From positions 6,969,081 through 7,033,080 of the forward strand of contig PTFA01000011.1 of assembly GCA_003342895.1 (NCBI GenBank): a DNA stretch of 64,000 bases, read 5' to 3'. The notes beneath the pieces are model-generated. The model saw only the letters and a program-made list of their open reading frames with translations. It searched no databases and had not been told where the DNA came from. Origin of the DNA: Casuarius casuarius (Eukaryota > Chordata > Aves > Casuariiformes > Casuariidae). Numbering within the stretch: the stretch's first letter is position 1; every line of letters begins with the position of its first letter. Shown here piece by piece: positions 39,901 to 52,118 of this stretch. The translations under genes and the position numbers were made by a program.

Positions 39901-42018
39901 GAACCACTGCAATAAAGCTGAAATAGAATAGTGAAAAATCTAAGGTGTTCTTGCCTTCCAGATGCTAACTGTAATTATTCTTTATAATTAAATACTGAAA
40001 ACCAAGTATAGTATATGAGCAAGAAGAGGCCAGACATTTTAGTCTGTGACTGGCTTTTGTTCCTATAGCGAAAGAATTTGCCAGCCTGAAGAGAGGGTGA
40101 TGCTCAGACTGAATTATTTAACAGGTATCTACATGTGTTCTTCTGAATTGCTAAACAGTTCGTATTGTTAACCCCGTTATGTGCCCTTCTTCACCTTCTG
40201 TGATTTTAGCTGATTGACTTTTCTTCTTTTTCATTTTTCTTCTTGCCTGTTTTTCCTGTTTTTTAAAAATATTTTTAATATCTTCTATTTCACTTTTTTT
40301 TCTTTTTTTGATTTTTGACTTTTAATTTTCTCCTTAGCAATGCTTTTAGTAAACAGAAGTAAAATCAGTGGCAAAATTTTACCTGACATCAGTGGGACCA
40401 AAATTTTACCCTAAGCATGGAGACCTCCTGGCCACAACTTAAAAAAACTATTCTTTGCAGTTCTGATTCCTTCTTTTCTTCCTTCTCCAACCTGACCAAC
40501 TTCTCAAACACGTGCATCCTTTGAGGCCTTTAAAACTAGTTATTAACTCATGTAGTTTTCTTCTGTCTAGGAAAAAATAACAGACTGTACTTCTCAGTGG
40601 AACAAGGGAAGATACTACTGGTCAATGAAGTACAATCTCCAGGAGACCCAGGGATGAGCTAATGATGAGAGACTGTCCCCAATGGAATTTGTCCTACACG
40701 AGTCTGCAGTTAAAGTGCTCAGCGTGCAGCAAAGTCAGTACTGATCTTCCCACATTAGTTCTTATTCTATATTGTGTGCCATGGGATTGTCTGTTTTGTG
40801 CATATACATGTGTGCATATCTGATAAATACACCTACACACATATATAGTATTTTAAAAATTGTCAGTGATGAATTAAAAGTATCAAAGTAAAATGAAAAA
40901 TGATTTCTTTAGAGCAATTATAAATGTAATAGGTGTATAAATAGATACATGTCCTTACTTGTATTATTCTCCATAGAAGTTTTCCCAAGATGTTTAAGGT
41001 TATTACTTTAACCCTTAGATGGCAAAGTGGGATTTCCAACTGCTAGATAAAAAAAGAATCTTCTTTCTCGTCTCCTTATAAGATTAGGCCTTATTGCTGT
41101 GTTATAATGACTCTGACTCCATTTCATCAGTTCCTCCTGTATGATTTGAGCCCATCATTAGCTACTGGCACAGTCCTTTCTAGAGGTACCAAATGCTGGC
41201 CGCTATCATGTGGCCTTTGAATTTTTGATTTACAGCAGGTGAGTAGGGTCTAGAAAATGAAGACTCATCTTTTAATGAAGCTCTTGTGTCTTGCATTTAT
41301 TACATTATTCCCAGTGATTGACATTATCATGTCATGAATACCTTACCATTTTCATCCTGTACTAGGGTAAGTTCCTATTGGATGACACAATTTTTATGAG
41401 ATGCAAGGGCTTATTTTACTGTTTTCCACTTCTTTGTTTTTGTTAAGCTTAAATATTTCTTAATTTATATATAGATATATAACTATTTTTCTTGATTTTT
41501 CTGACCTATAATATCTTTCAATCTTTACATATTCTTTTGCCTCCAAATGAGTTAAGTAATTGTGTCACTGGCATGCTAGTGTTTTCCATCACTACAAAGC
41601 TGAAATAGAGATTTGTTCAGTTATGCTTGGCTTGTTTAGGTGTTTTTTTTTTTCTTTCCTGACATTACTAATTCAACACTACTTGACCTGAAAGTCATAT
41701 TACCACTTTTCATATCTGTCTTGATCTGCTGAAGTTAGTTGTCAAACTGAAGATCATATAATGTGCTAAGCTGTTACATGTCAGCATTATAACTGCTACT
41801 GAATCTTAGTCTGACTAACTCAGATAGCTAGTGAAAGTGTCAGCATGGGCATACTTTTCTTATTCCACACAGAAAAGTGCCCCTATAAGTCCTTGTAGTT
41901 ACTGGATTAAGCCTTCATTTTAGATACTTAATGAAAAGAAGAGGCTATTTTCAGTATGGTGTTTGAATCCTTTTCTTTATGTCTCAGGGACACGAGATAG
42001 TCATAGCTGTTACACAAA

Positions 42019-42039
42019 TTTTTTTTTTTTTTTTTTTTT
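42019..42039 (+). repeat. poly(T) tract, 21 nt
   Basis: Run of 21 thymines; produces a poly-phenylalanine stretch in a chance open frame at 41963-42241. No retroposon body recognised. Confidence 0.9.
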
Positions 42040-43311
42040 GGTGTCGTTTAGTGCACTTAAGCTTTTTTTCAACAGAGGATTTATGTACATGCTTAACTTG
42101 AAGCAGAAACAAGTCCTTAGTATTCTTTGTGATTTCTTTCAGGTTCATTTTCTACTATGTTATCTTCCCTGCATTAGCCTAATCCTTTCTAACCATCCAT
42201 TCACCGTAGGACAAAGCTGTACTTGTTTTGATATTACATAGCTTCCATTGAAGTCAACTTTGATTTTGATTTTGTCATGAATAAAGAAAAGAAAGTTTAT
42301 CCTGTGCACATAACTCAAATGTGTGAAAGTACTTTATACACAGGCAATTTTGGATGAGTTCTGATGAAATGCAGTATAGACTCAAACAAATGGAAAAAGG
42401 AAGCGCAATGTTTTCTTGCCTGTTTTATATCCTTTTATCTTTTGCCCAGACATAGGCAAAGACAGCTTTACTAAAGCTGGGCACTCTAGACCAGTGAATG
42501 GAAAAAAAAATCCACTTGACAGGCAAAAGATAACTCCATATGAAGTAAGACTTCTGTTCCATGATGGTACTGACAAAGTTAGAGGTTAATACTAAATGAA
42601 CTGCAAATTTTGAAGCTATTCTGAAGAACTTCTAGTGTGCAGGAGGACCCTGTCCTGGCTGTTTAGACCTGCAGGAATACATGCCTGTTTGAATCTCCTT
42701 GGTACTTAACACCTGTAATTGGTAAAAGCACCATGCACTCTCATTGCATCTTCTTTGTTGGGAGAGCTGACATACTCTTCTGGCAAGACGCAAAAGATTT
42801 CCATTCTTTTATGTCAGGAAAATTACTTGAGATTTTTCCACATTCTTTTGCAAAAGAGATTTGGCTGGAATAGAGAACTGGGATTTTTATATGCTTAGGA
42901 ACTTAGCTAAGACAAATGGTTTGAGGTTGAGTTAGTAAGCTAGGGTGGAAACATTGCAACTGTGGATGGTTTGTTCTTTACTAATAATGTTTTTTATTTA
43001 GGGTTTCCTTTAAATATTACTGCACGAAAGATAGCATCCAAACAGAAAGACATATGCAGTTTTTCCTGTCATTTTCCCGTCATGAGATCATTAAGTAAAG
43101 ATGTGAAAAAACTGTGAGCCCTTGAAGAAAAGGAGGTGGTAGTGGAGGGAACACAAGTTATTAGAGACAATGACAACACTAAGCCACTGAAAAAATTATG
43201 CTATTCGTAAGTCATAAGTGTAAGGTGTACATGCCTCAGGGAAAGCAGTGATTGCTCTAATTCTGAGATGAGTTTCTCTGCCTTACTGCATCATCATTTT
43301 GATTGCTGATC

Positions 43312-43329
43312 CTCCCCCACCCCCACCCC
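43312..43329 (+). repeat. C-rich tract
   Basis: Short run of CCCCCA-type repeats (three blocks of cytosines separated by single adenines). On the minus strand it reads as TGGGGG-like repeats, but it is far too short to be called telomeric. Confidence 0.8.
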
Positions 43330-46289
43330 TCATATTCAATAGCTTTTCCTCTTGACAATACCTGAAATTACTGCATTCCAACATCTGTGAGATTTATATG
43401 TTGCATAACAGGGCTGAAGTCTTCATGAGTATAGCCACGCTGCTAAATAGAAGAAGGATAGAAAGGAAGTCCACCTCTTTGATTGTCATCACCACTAGAC
43501 TGTTAGCCAGCTCCCTGGCTCTGTTTCGGAGTGCTCCAACTAGCCTTTTCTAAAATAAAAGTCAGGTGCAGTTCTGAGAATAACTCATTGTAAGGATTGC
43601 TCCCCAAAACAGTGTGACTGAGACTGTACCAGGTTTCTCTCTCTCCTTTCCATGTAATCCTACAGTGGTAATCCAGAAGCCCTTCAGAAGCATCTCCACA
43701 TACCTTTATGCCAAAAAACCCACTATCTGAGTGGGCTCCAACATGCCTGTTACGTTATTTCATTCACAAGTGGAAACCCAGCCAAACCAATTCTTACGTT
43801 GTTGACACAACATCAATGTAGAACCAAGGCCAAACACTATAAAGTATAGATGTGGTCAGTATGCACACCAGGCAGCAATCTCTGTTCTTTGTAAATACAA
43901 GCTCAAGCTAGTCTGCTATGGACTACTTGGCCTTGGCTTAGAGATCTGTCCCTGGAACCCTTTTATTTAGCAGTATAAGGAGTCCAACATTTTCCAAAAG
44001 GATTCAAAAGCTCTTCTGGTAAGACACTCTCTATTTACTAAGATCCAACTTCCTAACCTATTGCTGAGAAGAACTGGTTGAAAATTTTTATTTGGATGAA
44101 AATTTCATTTAATTTTTTATTCAAAAAATAAAAGATATATATATTTTTAAAACTAACTGAAGTGCCAAGTCTAAATTGTTTTTGTTTTCTCCAGGAGAAT
44201 GTCTAGGACAATATCTCAGGAGGTAAAAGCCTATTGCAGTTTTGCAAAGCAGCACATTTGGATAATTGTATAATATAATGCATTGTGACATGTGACCTAT
44301 GTGTTTTGAGTTTACAGGGAAGTTAGGGGAAGACTCATGTTGGGACTCGTTCATTCACGTTACTATTAGGAGTAGTATGTGGTATTCCCAAATAGAAAGT
44401 AGAGAAATGGAGAAATCCAAAAATGTCTGCAAGAATAGCAACTAACAGCAGGTGCAGCTAAGATTCAAACTCTAGCCTTAGAGTAACAACAACAAAAGAA
44501 AAAAAAGCCTTCAGGCTGCAGACCTTTAGTAACCCCAGAAACCTAGGCTGTAAGTTAAAGGTAGGCATTCGGTTTGCTCCTACTTTGTACCAGCTCTGAG
44601 AGTGGTTTGTAATATAAATCTAGGTACACAATGTCCAGTTAGCGATCAGTTTGGCTGTTGAGCATATGGGAGGCAGAAGAGAATGCAGTGCCTATTAAAA
44701 TGCTTATGAAAAATAGATAAAGCTTTTAAAACTTTAATAAGATGGCTATTTGATTTTGTCAGCAGATAACATTATACACAAAGTGTTGCATACCCAGCTT
44801 TAAGAGCTTGAAAGCCATCCATCTAAGAAGGATTCCAGGAGATGCAGCACAGCACAGCTAACACCAGTACATATTGACAAGCTGCCAATTTTGAGGGCAT
44901 AAAAAGGACAGAAGCACCAGAGTTTTACTTGAGTATGTGGAAGGAAGCTGGATATTCTCGATAGGAGCAAAAGAAGCAGCCAGATGTGGATGGGACCAGA
45001 AGAGGAAATTTCTGTACGGGTGCATTCAGCAAGATCAAGTAAGAGAAGTATTACTAAATATATAGTTTTTGTGGCCTTCCTAAGAGATTCTGGAGAGAGC
45101 TTTCTGCCAAGAGCTTCTAAATCTTCAGTTAATAAAACCCTCAAGATGCCTAGATCTATGTTGTTGATTTTCCACTCAGGCACATGTTTGGGGTGGTGAA
45201 CACCTATTTGGAGCAGAAGTTGTTTCAGGAAGAAGTATTTTGAGGAAAAATATTCCTTTGGCCAGAGCCTTGACGGAAAGATATAAATTGCATCATTCAT
45301 CAGGATCTATTTACCCATCAGGTTGGAAAAAAGTCACAACTTCCCTTTACTTCCCTTTTTCCTGTGTTCCTTGGATTTGTCTTTAACATATGCAAAAGGA
45401 AGAATGCCTTCTCATTCTTTCTGTCATTCTGGGAACACTCGCGGGAGAACCACTGATAATCTGGTTAGATGTTTCTGGATGATGTCACTGTAATTCTAAT
45501 GCAGTTCACTTGCAGTCAGCACGGTAGTATTCCTCTCGTCCTCTGCCTGCCCCTCAGTGCTCCTGTGATGACTGGCAGAGCAGTGGTAAGGTGGACTATA
45601 AATCTGTTACACATATCTTCTAACAAGTCAGCAAGAAGGGTATTGTAACTTCTCTTAGTTATTCATTGTTTTGACCTCAATCCTGGTTGCAGTGCTTAAT
45701 ATGATTTATTTATTCATAAAATGCTAAACTAACAATATCAGGTTTAGTTTGGGCAGCCTGTGAGGCACAGGAGAGAAGTGCTGACATGTTGTTGCTAAGG
45801 GCAGTGGGCAGATTACTCTGTGTTGGGTTCACATGGTGCATTTATTAATCTGTAAGCATTTTTATAGTGACTGTAATTGTAACACCTGGGTGATGCACAT
45901 GCACTATAAAAGTGTTGAGAGCTGTCCATTAGGACAGTTAATTCTTTGTCCAGCTTCTGGTTTAATTGAGACATTGTGCCTTTCACTGTTACTGAATTTT
46001 CTTTAAGGCATGCAGTAGTGAAAAGCTGAGTTTGCAGCTGTAAAAATACATGGGAAGATACTTGGATGCTGGAAGATGAATCCAGGCAGGAGGTGGGTGG
46101 AGAGTATCATAGCAGAAGCAGTGAAACTACACGAGACAATGTGGTTTTAAAGATCATATTGTTTTCTCTGTTCTGATAAATAAAGCTGGTAAAATTTTAC
46201 TTTATGACTAGTAATTCTGATAGAAAATTGAGCTTCAAGGGGCCTGAAACTAATCAAGGTTGAATTTGGTTAATAGTTCTGGTCAGAAC

Positions 46290-46460
46290 AAAGGGGGGGG
46301 GGAGGAATTTAAAAAAATGTCACAACATATCATTTTGACCTTTCTGAAATGAAATCTTTCATTTCGGAAATGCCAAACCATTTCATTTTGACATTTGTAA
46401 AATGAAACTTTGACTTTTTGCTTCAAAATGGCATTTTTTGCTTAAAAATTGACCTACATT
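46290..46460. repeat. AT-rich palindromic repeat segment
   Basis: After a run of 10 G (46293-46302), the segment is built from variants of 'cattttgac' and 'aaatgaaa'. It includes a near-perfect inverted repeat: tttctgaaatgaaa at 46341-46354 and tttcatttcggaaa at 46357-46370, 13 of 14 bases pairing. The same kind of wording closes the repeat at 2540-3030. I think both are remnants of one old sauropsid interspersed repeat, but I cannot name it. Confidence 0.4.
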
Positions 46461-46464
46461 GTTC

Positions 46465-47184
46465 GAATAGTAGGAATCTGAGATAAAATAACTCAAAACG
46501 CTTTGAGTTGAATATAAATTGTAATTTTCCAGAAAAACCAAGAACAAGTCCCACTTTTCTTGTAATTATTTTCTATGTTTGTTTGTGTTTTCTTCCTCAA
46601 GTTTTCCTTCTTCTCTCAGCTTTGCACTAAACGGAAAAATTTGTGCATTCTTGTAGTCTAACTTGGTTTGAGGTTTTCCTGGGAAGTGTTTTTCCCTGAA
46701 GCAGTTTCATTGATTTTTTTGTGTTTGTTTTGTTTAACCTATTGTTAAGATTTGCCTTGTTCTTACATGATCACCTTTGTACTGCCTGCTCCTTTATAAC
46801 AGTATATTCAGAAAGCCACAGAAGCATGATGTTCTAACTCTAGGACTGTGTCTGCAGTAGCAAGAAAAAATGAGGAGCAAGGTCTAAGCAAGGAATGTGC
46901 ATGCCCACCTCCTGGAATCTGCATCAGAGGCAACCACTGAAGAACATGCTTGGGATGCTTAATCTCAGGGTTTGCAATGAACTCGTTAAACTTGAAATCG
47001 ATTTTAGAGAATTTCCTAATCAATTAAAAGACCACACCAGCTACAAAGAAAAGGAGGATGTTTAATACTTCTATTGTTAATGGGCCTTTGCCACCAGTCG
47101 TCCTTACTACAGCCTTTGAAGTGGGTCTCTTAAAGATTCAGGTTTCTTATTATGATTCCAAAGTGGACCCAAATATCTCATGCT
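46465..47184. other. non-coding, 5' flank of the Tigger element
   Basis: AT-rich DNA in which I recognise no gene and no mammalian-type repeat. This matters for interpreting the Tigger copy, because its flank does not look like human or other therian DNA. Confidence 0.5.
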
Positions 47185-47240
47185 TGATGATACCTCCTTT
47201 TAGTGCACTTCACTTTATAGCGCTTCACAGATATTGCAGT
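47185..47240 (+). repeat. Tigger 5' terminal inverted repeat region
   Basis: Terminal region carrying 'cactttatagcgcttcacag' at about 47211-47230, the counterpart of the 'cgctttattgcgcttcgcag' block in the family. The extreme tip is mutated: the six bases before 'tacc' do not match the 'caggca' expected. Loss of the tip would impair recognition by a transposase. Confidence 0.75.
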
Positions 47241-47608
47241 CTTTACAAATTGAAGGTTTGTGGCAACCCTGCATCGAGCAAGTCTATTGGTGCCATTTTT
47301 CCAACAGCATGTGCTCACTTCATGTCTCTGTGTCACGTTTTGGTAATTCTCGCAATATTTCAAACTTTTTCATTATTATTATATCTGTTATGGTGATCTG
47401 TGATCAGTGATCTTTGGTGTTACTCTTGTAATTGTTTTGGGGTGCCACGAACTGTGTCCATCTAAGGCGGCGAACATAATTGATAAATATTGTGCATGTG
47501 CTAACTGCTCCACCGACCAGCCGTTCCCCCATCTCTCTCCCTCTCCTTGGGCCTCCCTGTTCCCTGAGACACAACAATATTGAAATTAGGCCAATTAATA
47601 ACCCTACA

Positions 47609-49365
47609 ATGGCCTCTAAGTGTTCAAGTGGAAGGAAGAGTCACACGTCTCTCACTTTAAATCAAAAGCTAGAAATGATTAACCTTAGTGAGGAGGGCAT
47701 GTCGAAAGCCGAGACAGGCCGAAAGCTGGGCCTCTTGTGCCAAATAGTTAGCCAAGTTGTGAATGCAAAGTAAAAGTTCTTGAAGGAAGTTAAAAGTGCT
47801 CCTCCAGTGAACACACAAATGATAAGAAAGCGAAACAGCCTTATTGCCGATATGGAGAAAGTTTTAGTGGTCTGGATAGAGGATCAAACCAGCCACAACA
47901 TTCCCTAAAGCCAAAGCCTAATCCAGAGCAAGGCCCTAACTCTTCAATTCTGTGAAGGCTGAGAGAGGTGAGGAAGCTGCAGAAGAAAAGTCTGAAGGTA
48001 GCAGAGGTTGGTTCACGAGGTTTAAGGAAAGAAGCCGTCTCCATAACATAAAAGTGCAACATGAAGCAGCAAGTGCTGATGTAGAAGCTGCAGCAAGTTA
48101 TCCGGAAGATCTGGCTAAGATAATTGATGAAGGTGGCTACACTAAACAACAGATTTTTAGTGTAGATGAAACAGCCTTATACTGGAAGAAGATGCCATCT
48201 AGGGTTTTCGTAGCTCAAGAGAAGAAGTCAATCCCTTGCTTCAAAGGACAGGCTGACTCTCTTGTTAGGGGCTAATGCAGCTGGTGACTTTAGGTTGAAG
48301 CCAATGTTCATTTACCATTCTGAAAATCCTCAGGCCCTTAAGAATTATGCTAAATCTACTCTGTGCTCTGTAAATGGAACAACAAAGCCTGGGTGACAGC
48401 ACATCTGTTTACAGCATGGTTTACTGAATATTTTAAGCCCACTGTTGAGACCTACTGCTCAGAAAAAAAGATTCCTTTCAANATATTACTGCTCATTGAC
48501 AATGCACCTGGTCACCCAAGAGCTCTGATGGAGGTGTACAACGAGATTAATGTTGTTTTCATGCCTGCTAACACAACATCCATTCTGCAGCTCGTGGATC
48601 AAGGAGTAATTTTGACTTTCAAGTCTTATTATTTAAGAAATACATTTTCTAAGATGATAGCTGCCATAGATAGTGATTCCTCTGATGGATCTGGGCAAAG
48701 TAAATTGAAAACCTTCTGGAAAGGATTCGCCATTCTAGATGCCATTAAGAACATTCATGATTCATGGGAGGAGGTCAAAATATCAACATTAACAGGAGTT
48801 TGGAAGAAGTTGATTCCAACCCTCATGGATGACTTTGAGGAGTTTGAGACTTCAGTGGAGGAATAACTGCAGATGTGGTGGAAATAGCAAGAGAACTAGA
48901 ATTAGAAGTGGAGCCTGAAGATGTGACTGAGTTGCTGCAATCTCATGATAAAACTTGAACAGATGAGTTATGGATGAGCAAAGAAAGTGGTTTCTTGAGA
49001 TGGAATCTACTCCTGGTGGAGATGCTGTGAACACTGTTGAAATGACAACAAAGGATTTCGAATGTTACATAAACTTGGTTGATAAAGCAGCCACAGGGTT
49101 TGAGAGGACTGTCTCCAATTTTGAAAGAAGTTCTATTGTGGGTAAAATGCTATCAAACAACATCACATGCTACAGAGAAATCCTTCATGAAAGGAAGAGT
49201 CAATTGATGCGGCAAACTTCATTGTTGTCTTATTTTAAGAAATTGCCACAGCTACCCCAACCTTCAGCAACCACCATCCTGACCAGTCAGCAGCCATCAG
49301 CATCAAGGCAAGACCCTCCATCAGCAAAAAGATTACGACTCACTGAAGGCTCAGATGATGGTTAG
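47609..49365 (+). pseudogene. Tigger-type transposase, disabled
   Basis: Derived from a pogo-family transposase of roughly 590 residues that would bind the element's ends in the nucleus and cut and paste it into TA sites. It starts [12 protein letters not shown] at 47609 and first encodes a CENP-B-type helix-turn-helix ([11 protein letters not shown]). The second, Tc5-type helix-turn-helix region and the DDE domain follow. The catalytic aspartates are visible: VDET at 48165-48167, LIDNAPGH at 48498-48500, and LVDQGV at 48597-48599. The third normally has M before D; here it is V. The tail ends ...[11 protein letters not shown] at 49365. Breaks: in-frame TAA at 47771 and 47906, TGA at 48956, and frame changes near 47940 (about 2 bases lost), 48240 (about 8), 48365 (about 4), 48865 (1) and 48965 (about 10). 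An ambiguous base lies at 48482. No functional protein can be made. Confidence 0.93.
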
Positions 49366-49376
49366 CATTTTTTAGC

Positions 49377-49382
49377 AATAAA
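49377..49382 (+). terminator. polyadenylation signal of the Tigger transposase
   Basis: Canonical AATAAA twelve bases after the transposase stop codon. It is part of the transposon family's own 3' untranslated region and could still polyadenylate transcripts crossing the element on the + strand. Confidence 0.7.
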
Positions 49383-49504
49383 GTATTTTTTAATTAAGGT
49401 ATGTACATTGTTTTTTTAGACATAATGCTATTGCACACTCAGTAGACTACAGTATAGTGTGAACATAACTTTTACATGCACTGGGAAACCAAAAAAATTG
49501 TGTG

Positions 49505-49578
49505 ACTTGCTTTATTGTGATATTCGCTTTATTGCAGCGGTCTGGAACCGAACCTGCAATAGCTGCAAGGTATGCCTG
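49505..49578 (-). repeat. Tigger 3' terminal inverted repeat region
   Basis: Well-preserved end containing 'cgctttattg' at about 49527-49536, the block shared with the 5' end, and the terminal 'aggtatgcctg' at 49568-49578. The adjacent TA (49579-49580) fits TA target-site insertion. Confidence 0.85.
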
Positions 49579-52096
49579 TAACTAAAGATGAATGGCCAAG
49601 TAGTTTAGCTCAGTAAATTCACCTGGAATGAAGAACAATATTGCATTTGATATGCAGCTTTCTGGTATTCATTATTTTTATGAGACTAGCACACTGATAC
49701 CACAATTAAGATTGATATTGTGCAGTGTATATGGTCAGTGAAGTACTGCTGTTGGCACAGGCTACTGCCTTAGCAGTATGGATAGACAGGAAAATGGGGG
49801 TACAGGTATGAACAAATTTCTCTAAGGTGATGTAGCAGTATAGTGGCATATTTGGAATGGAAAAATCCAGTTAAGTTGTTCCAAAATAAAGTAACAAACA
49901 AGAGTCTGAAAGGTTTGAAGAAAATGAAAGCATGTGGATGACTTTTCAGTTCATGGGAAGTTTTAGAAAGAGCTTCATATAAGTTTAGAAACAACACTGA
50001 GGGTAGCTGATTAAAGTTGAAGGAGAAAATATATCTTACTGCAGACTTCAAATTTTTAGTCATGTGACTTTGACAGAAAAGGAGCAGAAATGTGTCCAGG
50101 AAACTTCTTTGATAAAAACTAAATCCCTCATGGATTCAGTTGCATGACATAGTATATTCTAGAGTAGGTCTGCTCTAAGGACCTAATCTGTCCTCCAAAA
50201 GCTTAACTCCTTATAATAAACTCTTCATGAACATGAGACAAAATAAAGTCTTTGAAGTCTAAAGAAAGTCTTGGCTACATCCTAATTTTATCATGCTACC
50301 TAATCTGCAGATATTTCAGTAGAAGTCAGAAGTTGTAGCCTCAGAGCGGAACTACCTGATCACCTGGAGATTATTGAAAACTGGTGGCATTTTGCTCCAG
50401 ACCACACACATACTCCAAATCCAAGTAACTCAAAGACAGCAAGAAACTGTTGGCAGATGCATGGTATGCCAGAGCTTCATTTTAGCAAAATAGCAGTTGA
50501 TGCTTCAGGCTTTGGATAGATTTCATAAATGGAAGACAGCTACATAGAATCCATGTGGTTGGTAAGAAATTCTTATAATTACTCATACAGCTGATGATAT
50601 TTAATCACCCTAAGAATAGAGATGAGATATTTTTCTTGTAATGGTTTACATGGTGCCATTGCTTATGGTCCTATCAATCTTGTGATGGCTAGCTTTTGGA
50701 ATTGGCACTTTTCTTCCAGTGTTAGAGGAATGTGATTAGACTGGGCATCTTCTGTTATAATTTTTTTAGCTCTTCTGATTGTGCATAAAAGCTAGATAAC
50801 AACTGAGGCTTAACATACAGATTTATAATCCAGAAAGCAAATAAAAGTAAGTCAGTATTTTAAGTCTGACAGAATATTTTGTGGGATAACCTATGGAACT
50901 AGAACACTAGAATTTCTCAGATATCATGGGCTGTTTGATGCTATAATTGTTCAGAATAAGACTGTGCAAAGTACTTGCTTTGTTAAAGCTTTTGCAGGTA
51001 TATATCAGAGTTTGTCAATTCTATGCTATGGTATTCTGGGATATGCTGTGGATTCCAGGAATGTCTACTTCCAGCCCACTGACACTGAAGAATACAGTGG
51101 GAGAAAAGTAAGTACAGTTTTTTAAAGGAATTCAGAAAGTTAAAAATCCCCTATTTGTTCTGATCTGTAGTATGTCATCCTGATACTGAGCTAAGAACAG
51201 AAGTTTGTGGCTTGATAGATATAAGTAATGTGATTGAAGCTAAACCTCATCCCAAGAGATTCTGATGCATGGAAGATCAAGAGATGCAATTCAAGGATTT
51301 TTCAGCTAGCAGGATTTGGCTTGGAATTTACCTGATTGTAAATCAGTAACTCAAATCCTGATGTAAACTAATTAGAAAAAAGTTCTGTTGCATAAACAGT
51401 AGAGTTAGTGAAGTCTTCTTTCCAGTATATTGTGTCTCATAAATAGAGTCTCTGAGTTCTAATGTCTTTACACAATTAAGGCATGTACAGTGTCACTGTC
51501 CTAAAGACATATTGAAGTATCTAATAAAGGGTGAGTTGATGCTGCAGTCTTTTATAAAACTAATACAGTGTTTACCCATTTTCCAGAAAAATTGTAAGGA
51601 CTTAATGTCTTTCATACTCCTAATTTTCTTCCAAATGTGGTTGTAATAGTCTAACAGTTATTCATGATTTAACAAAGCAGGACAGATATAATCAAAGGAC
51701 ACAGGGTAACCATATTGGATGCTACTAACTCACTGGAAATAATCATACCTTGTCATCCAGAAAGGACATATTGGAACATATTTAATACAGGAAGAAATAG
51801 ATGATCCATATTTCTAAGCAAGGTAAATTGTCATGCAATCATTTTATTACAGAAATATTGAAATAACTTCTAAATATGTTCTGAAAACAGTTAATATCTC
51901 TGATGTTTTAAGATATGATAAATCCTGTGCAATTTAAATGGACAAACCTTTCAACATGTAGGGTAAGAAGATGACTAGAAATAATTGAGTGCAACTGAGC
52001 TGTCAAACACTGATAATCTATAGACACCAAAAAAAGGAGAAAAGATCGCAAGGCGGTATTTTAGTCACCAGAGGAAAACCTAGGAAGTCCACTCAT

Positions 52097-52118
52097 AAAA
52101 AAAAAAAAAAAAAAAAAA
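52097..52118 (+). repeat. poly(A) tract, 22 nt
   Basis: Run of 22 adenines; no retroposon body is recognised on its 5' side. Confidence 0.9.

Larger units (their letters stand above)
35470..46285. other. non-coding stretch, no gene seen
   Basis: AT-rich DNA with a hairpin (36452-36474), a small GC-rich block (36780-36985), a run of 21 T (42019-42039), a C-rich run (43312-43329) and one ambiguous base (38687). Open frames such as 35486-35830 (114 codons) and 44800-45300 minus (166 codons, the longest outside the Tigger element) show no recognisable domain. A weak exon candidate at 36146-36393 is described in the findings. 38950-39250 contains homeodomain-type TAATTAAT at 39219-39226 and reads like non-coding regulatory DNA, without further support. 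Confidence 0.5.
47185..49578 (+). mobile_element. Tigger1-like DNA transposon, nearly full length
   Basis: A class II transposon of the pogo/Tigger branch of the Tc1-mariner superfamily, about 2.4 kb, close to the full length of Tigger1 as I remember it. The 3' end is well kept and finishes in 'aggtatgcctg' followed by TA at 49579-49580, the expected target dinucleotide. The 5' end matches the Tigger1 terminus from about 47191 ('tacctcc...'), but its outermost six bases and the target TA have decayed. Inside are the long 5' leader typical of the family, a broken transposase, a polyadenylation signal and a subterminal 'cgctttattg' block repeated near both ends. By eye it differs from the remembered consensus at only a few percent of positions plus several small deletions. 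Tigger1 is known from placental mammals, so its presence in sauropsid-looking DNA is unexpected. Confidence 0.95.

Noticed and set aside
43312..43329. Telomere-like C-rich repeat
   Set aside because: Only about three irregular units, and not the TTAGGG/CCCTAA unit.
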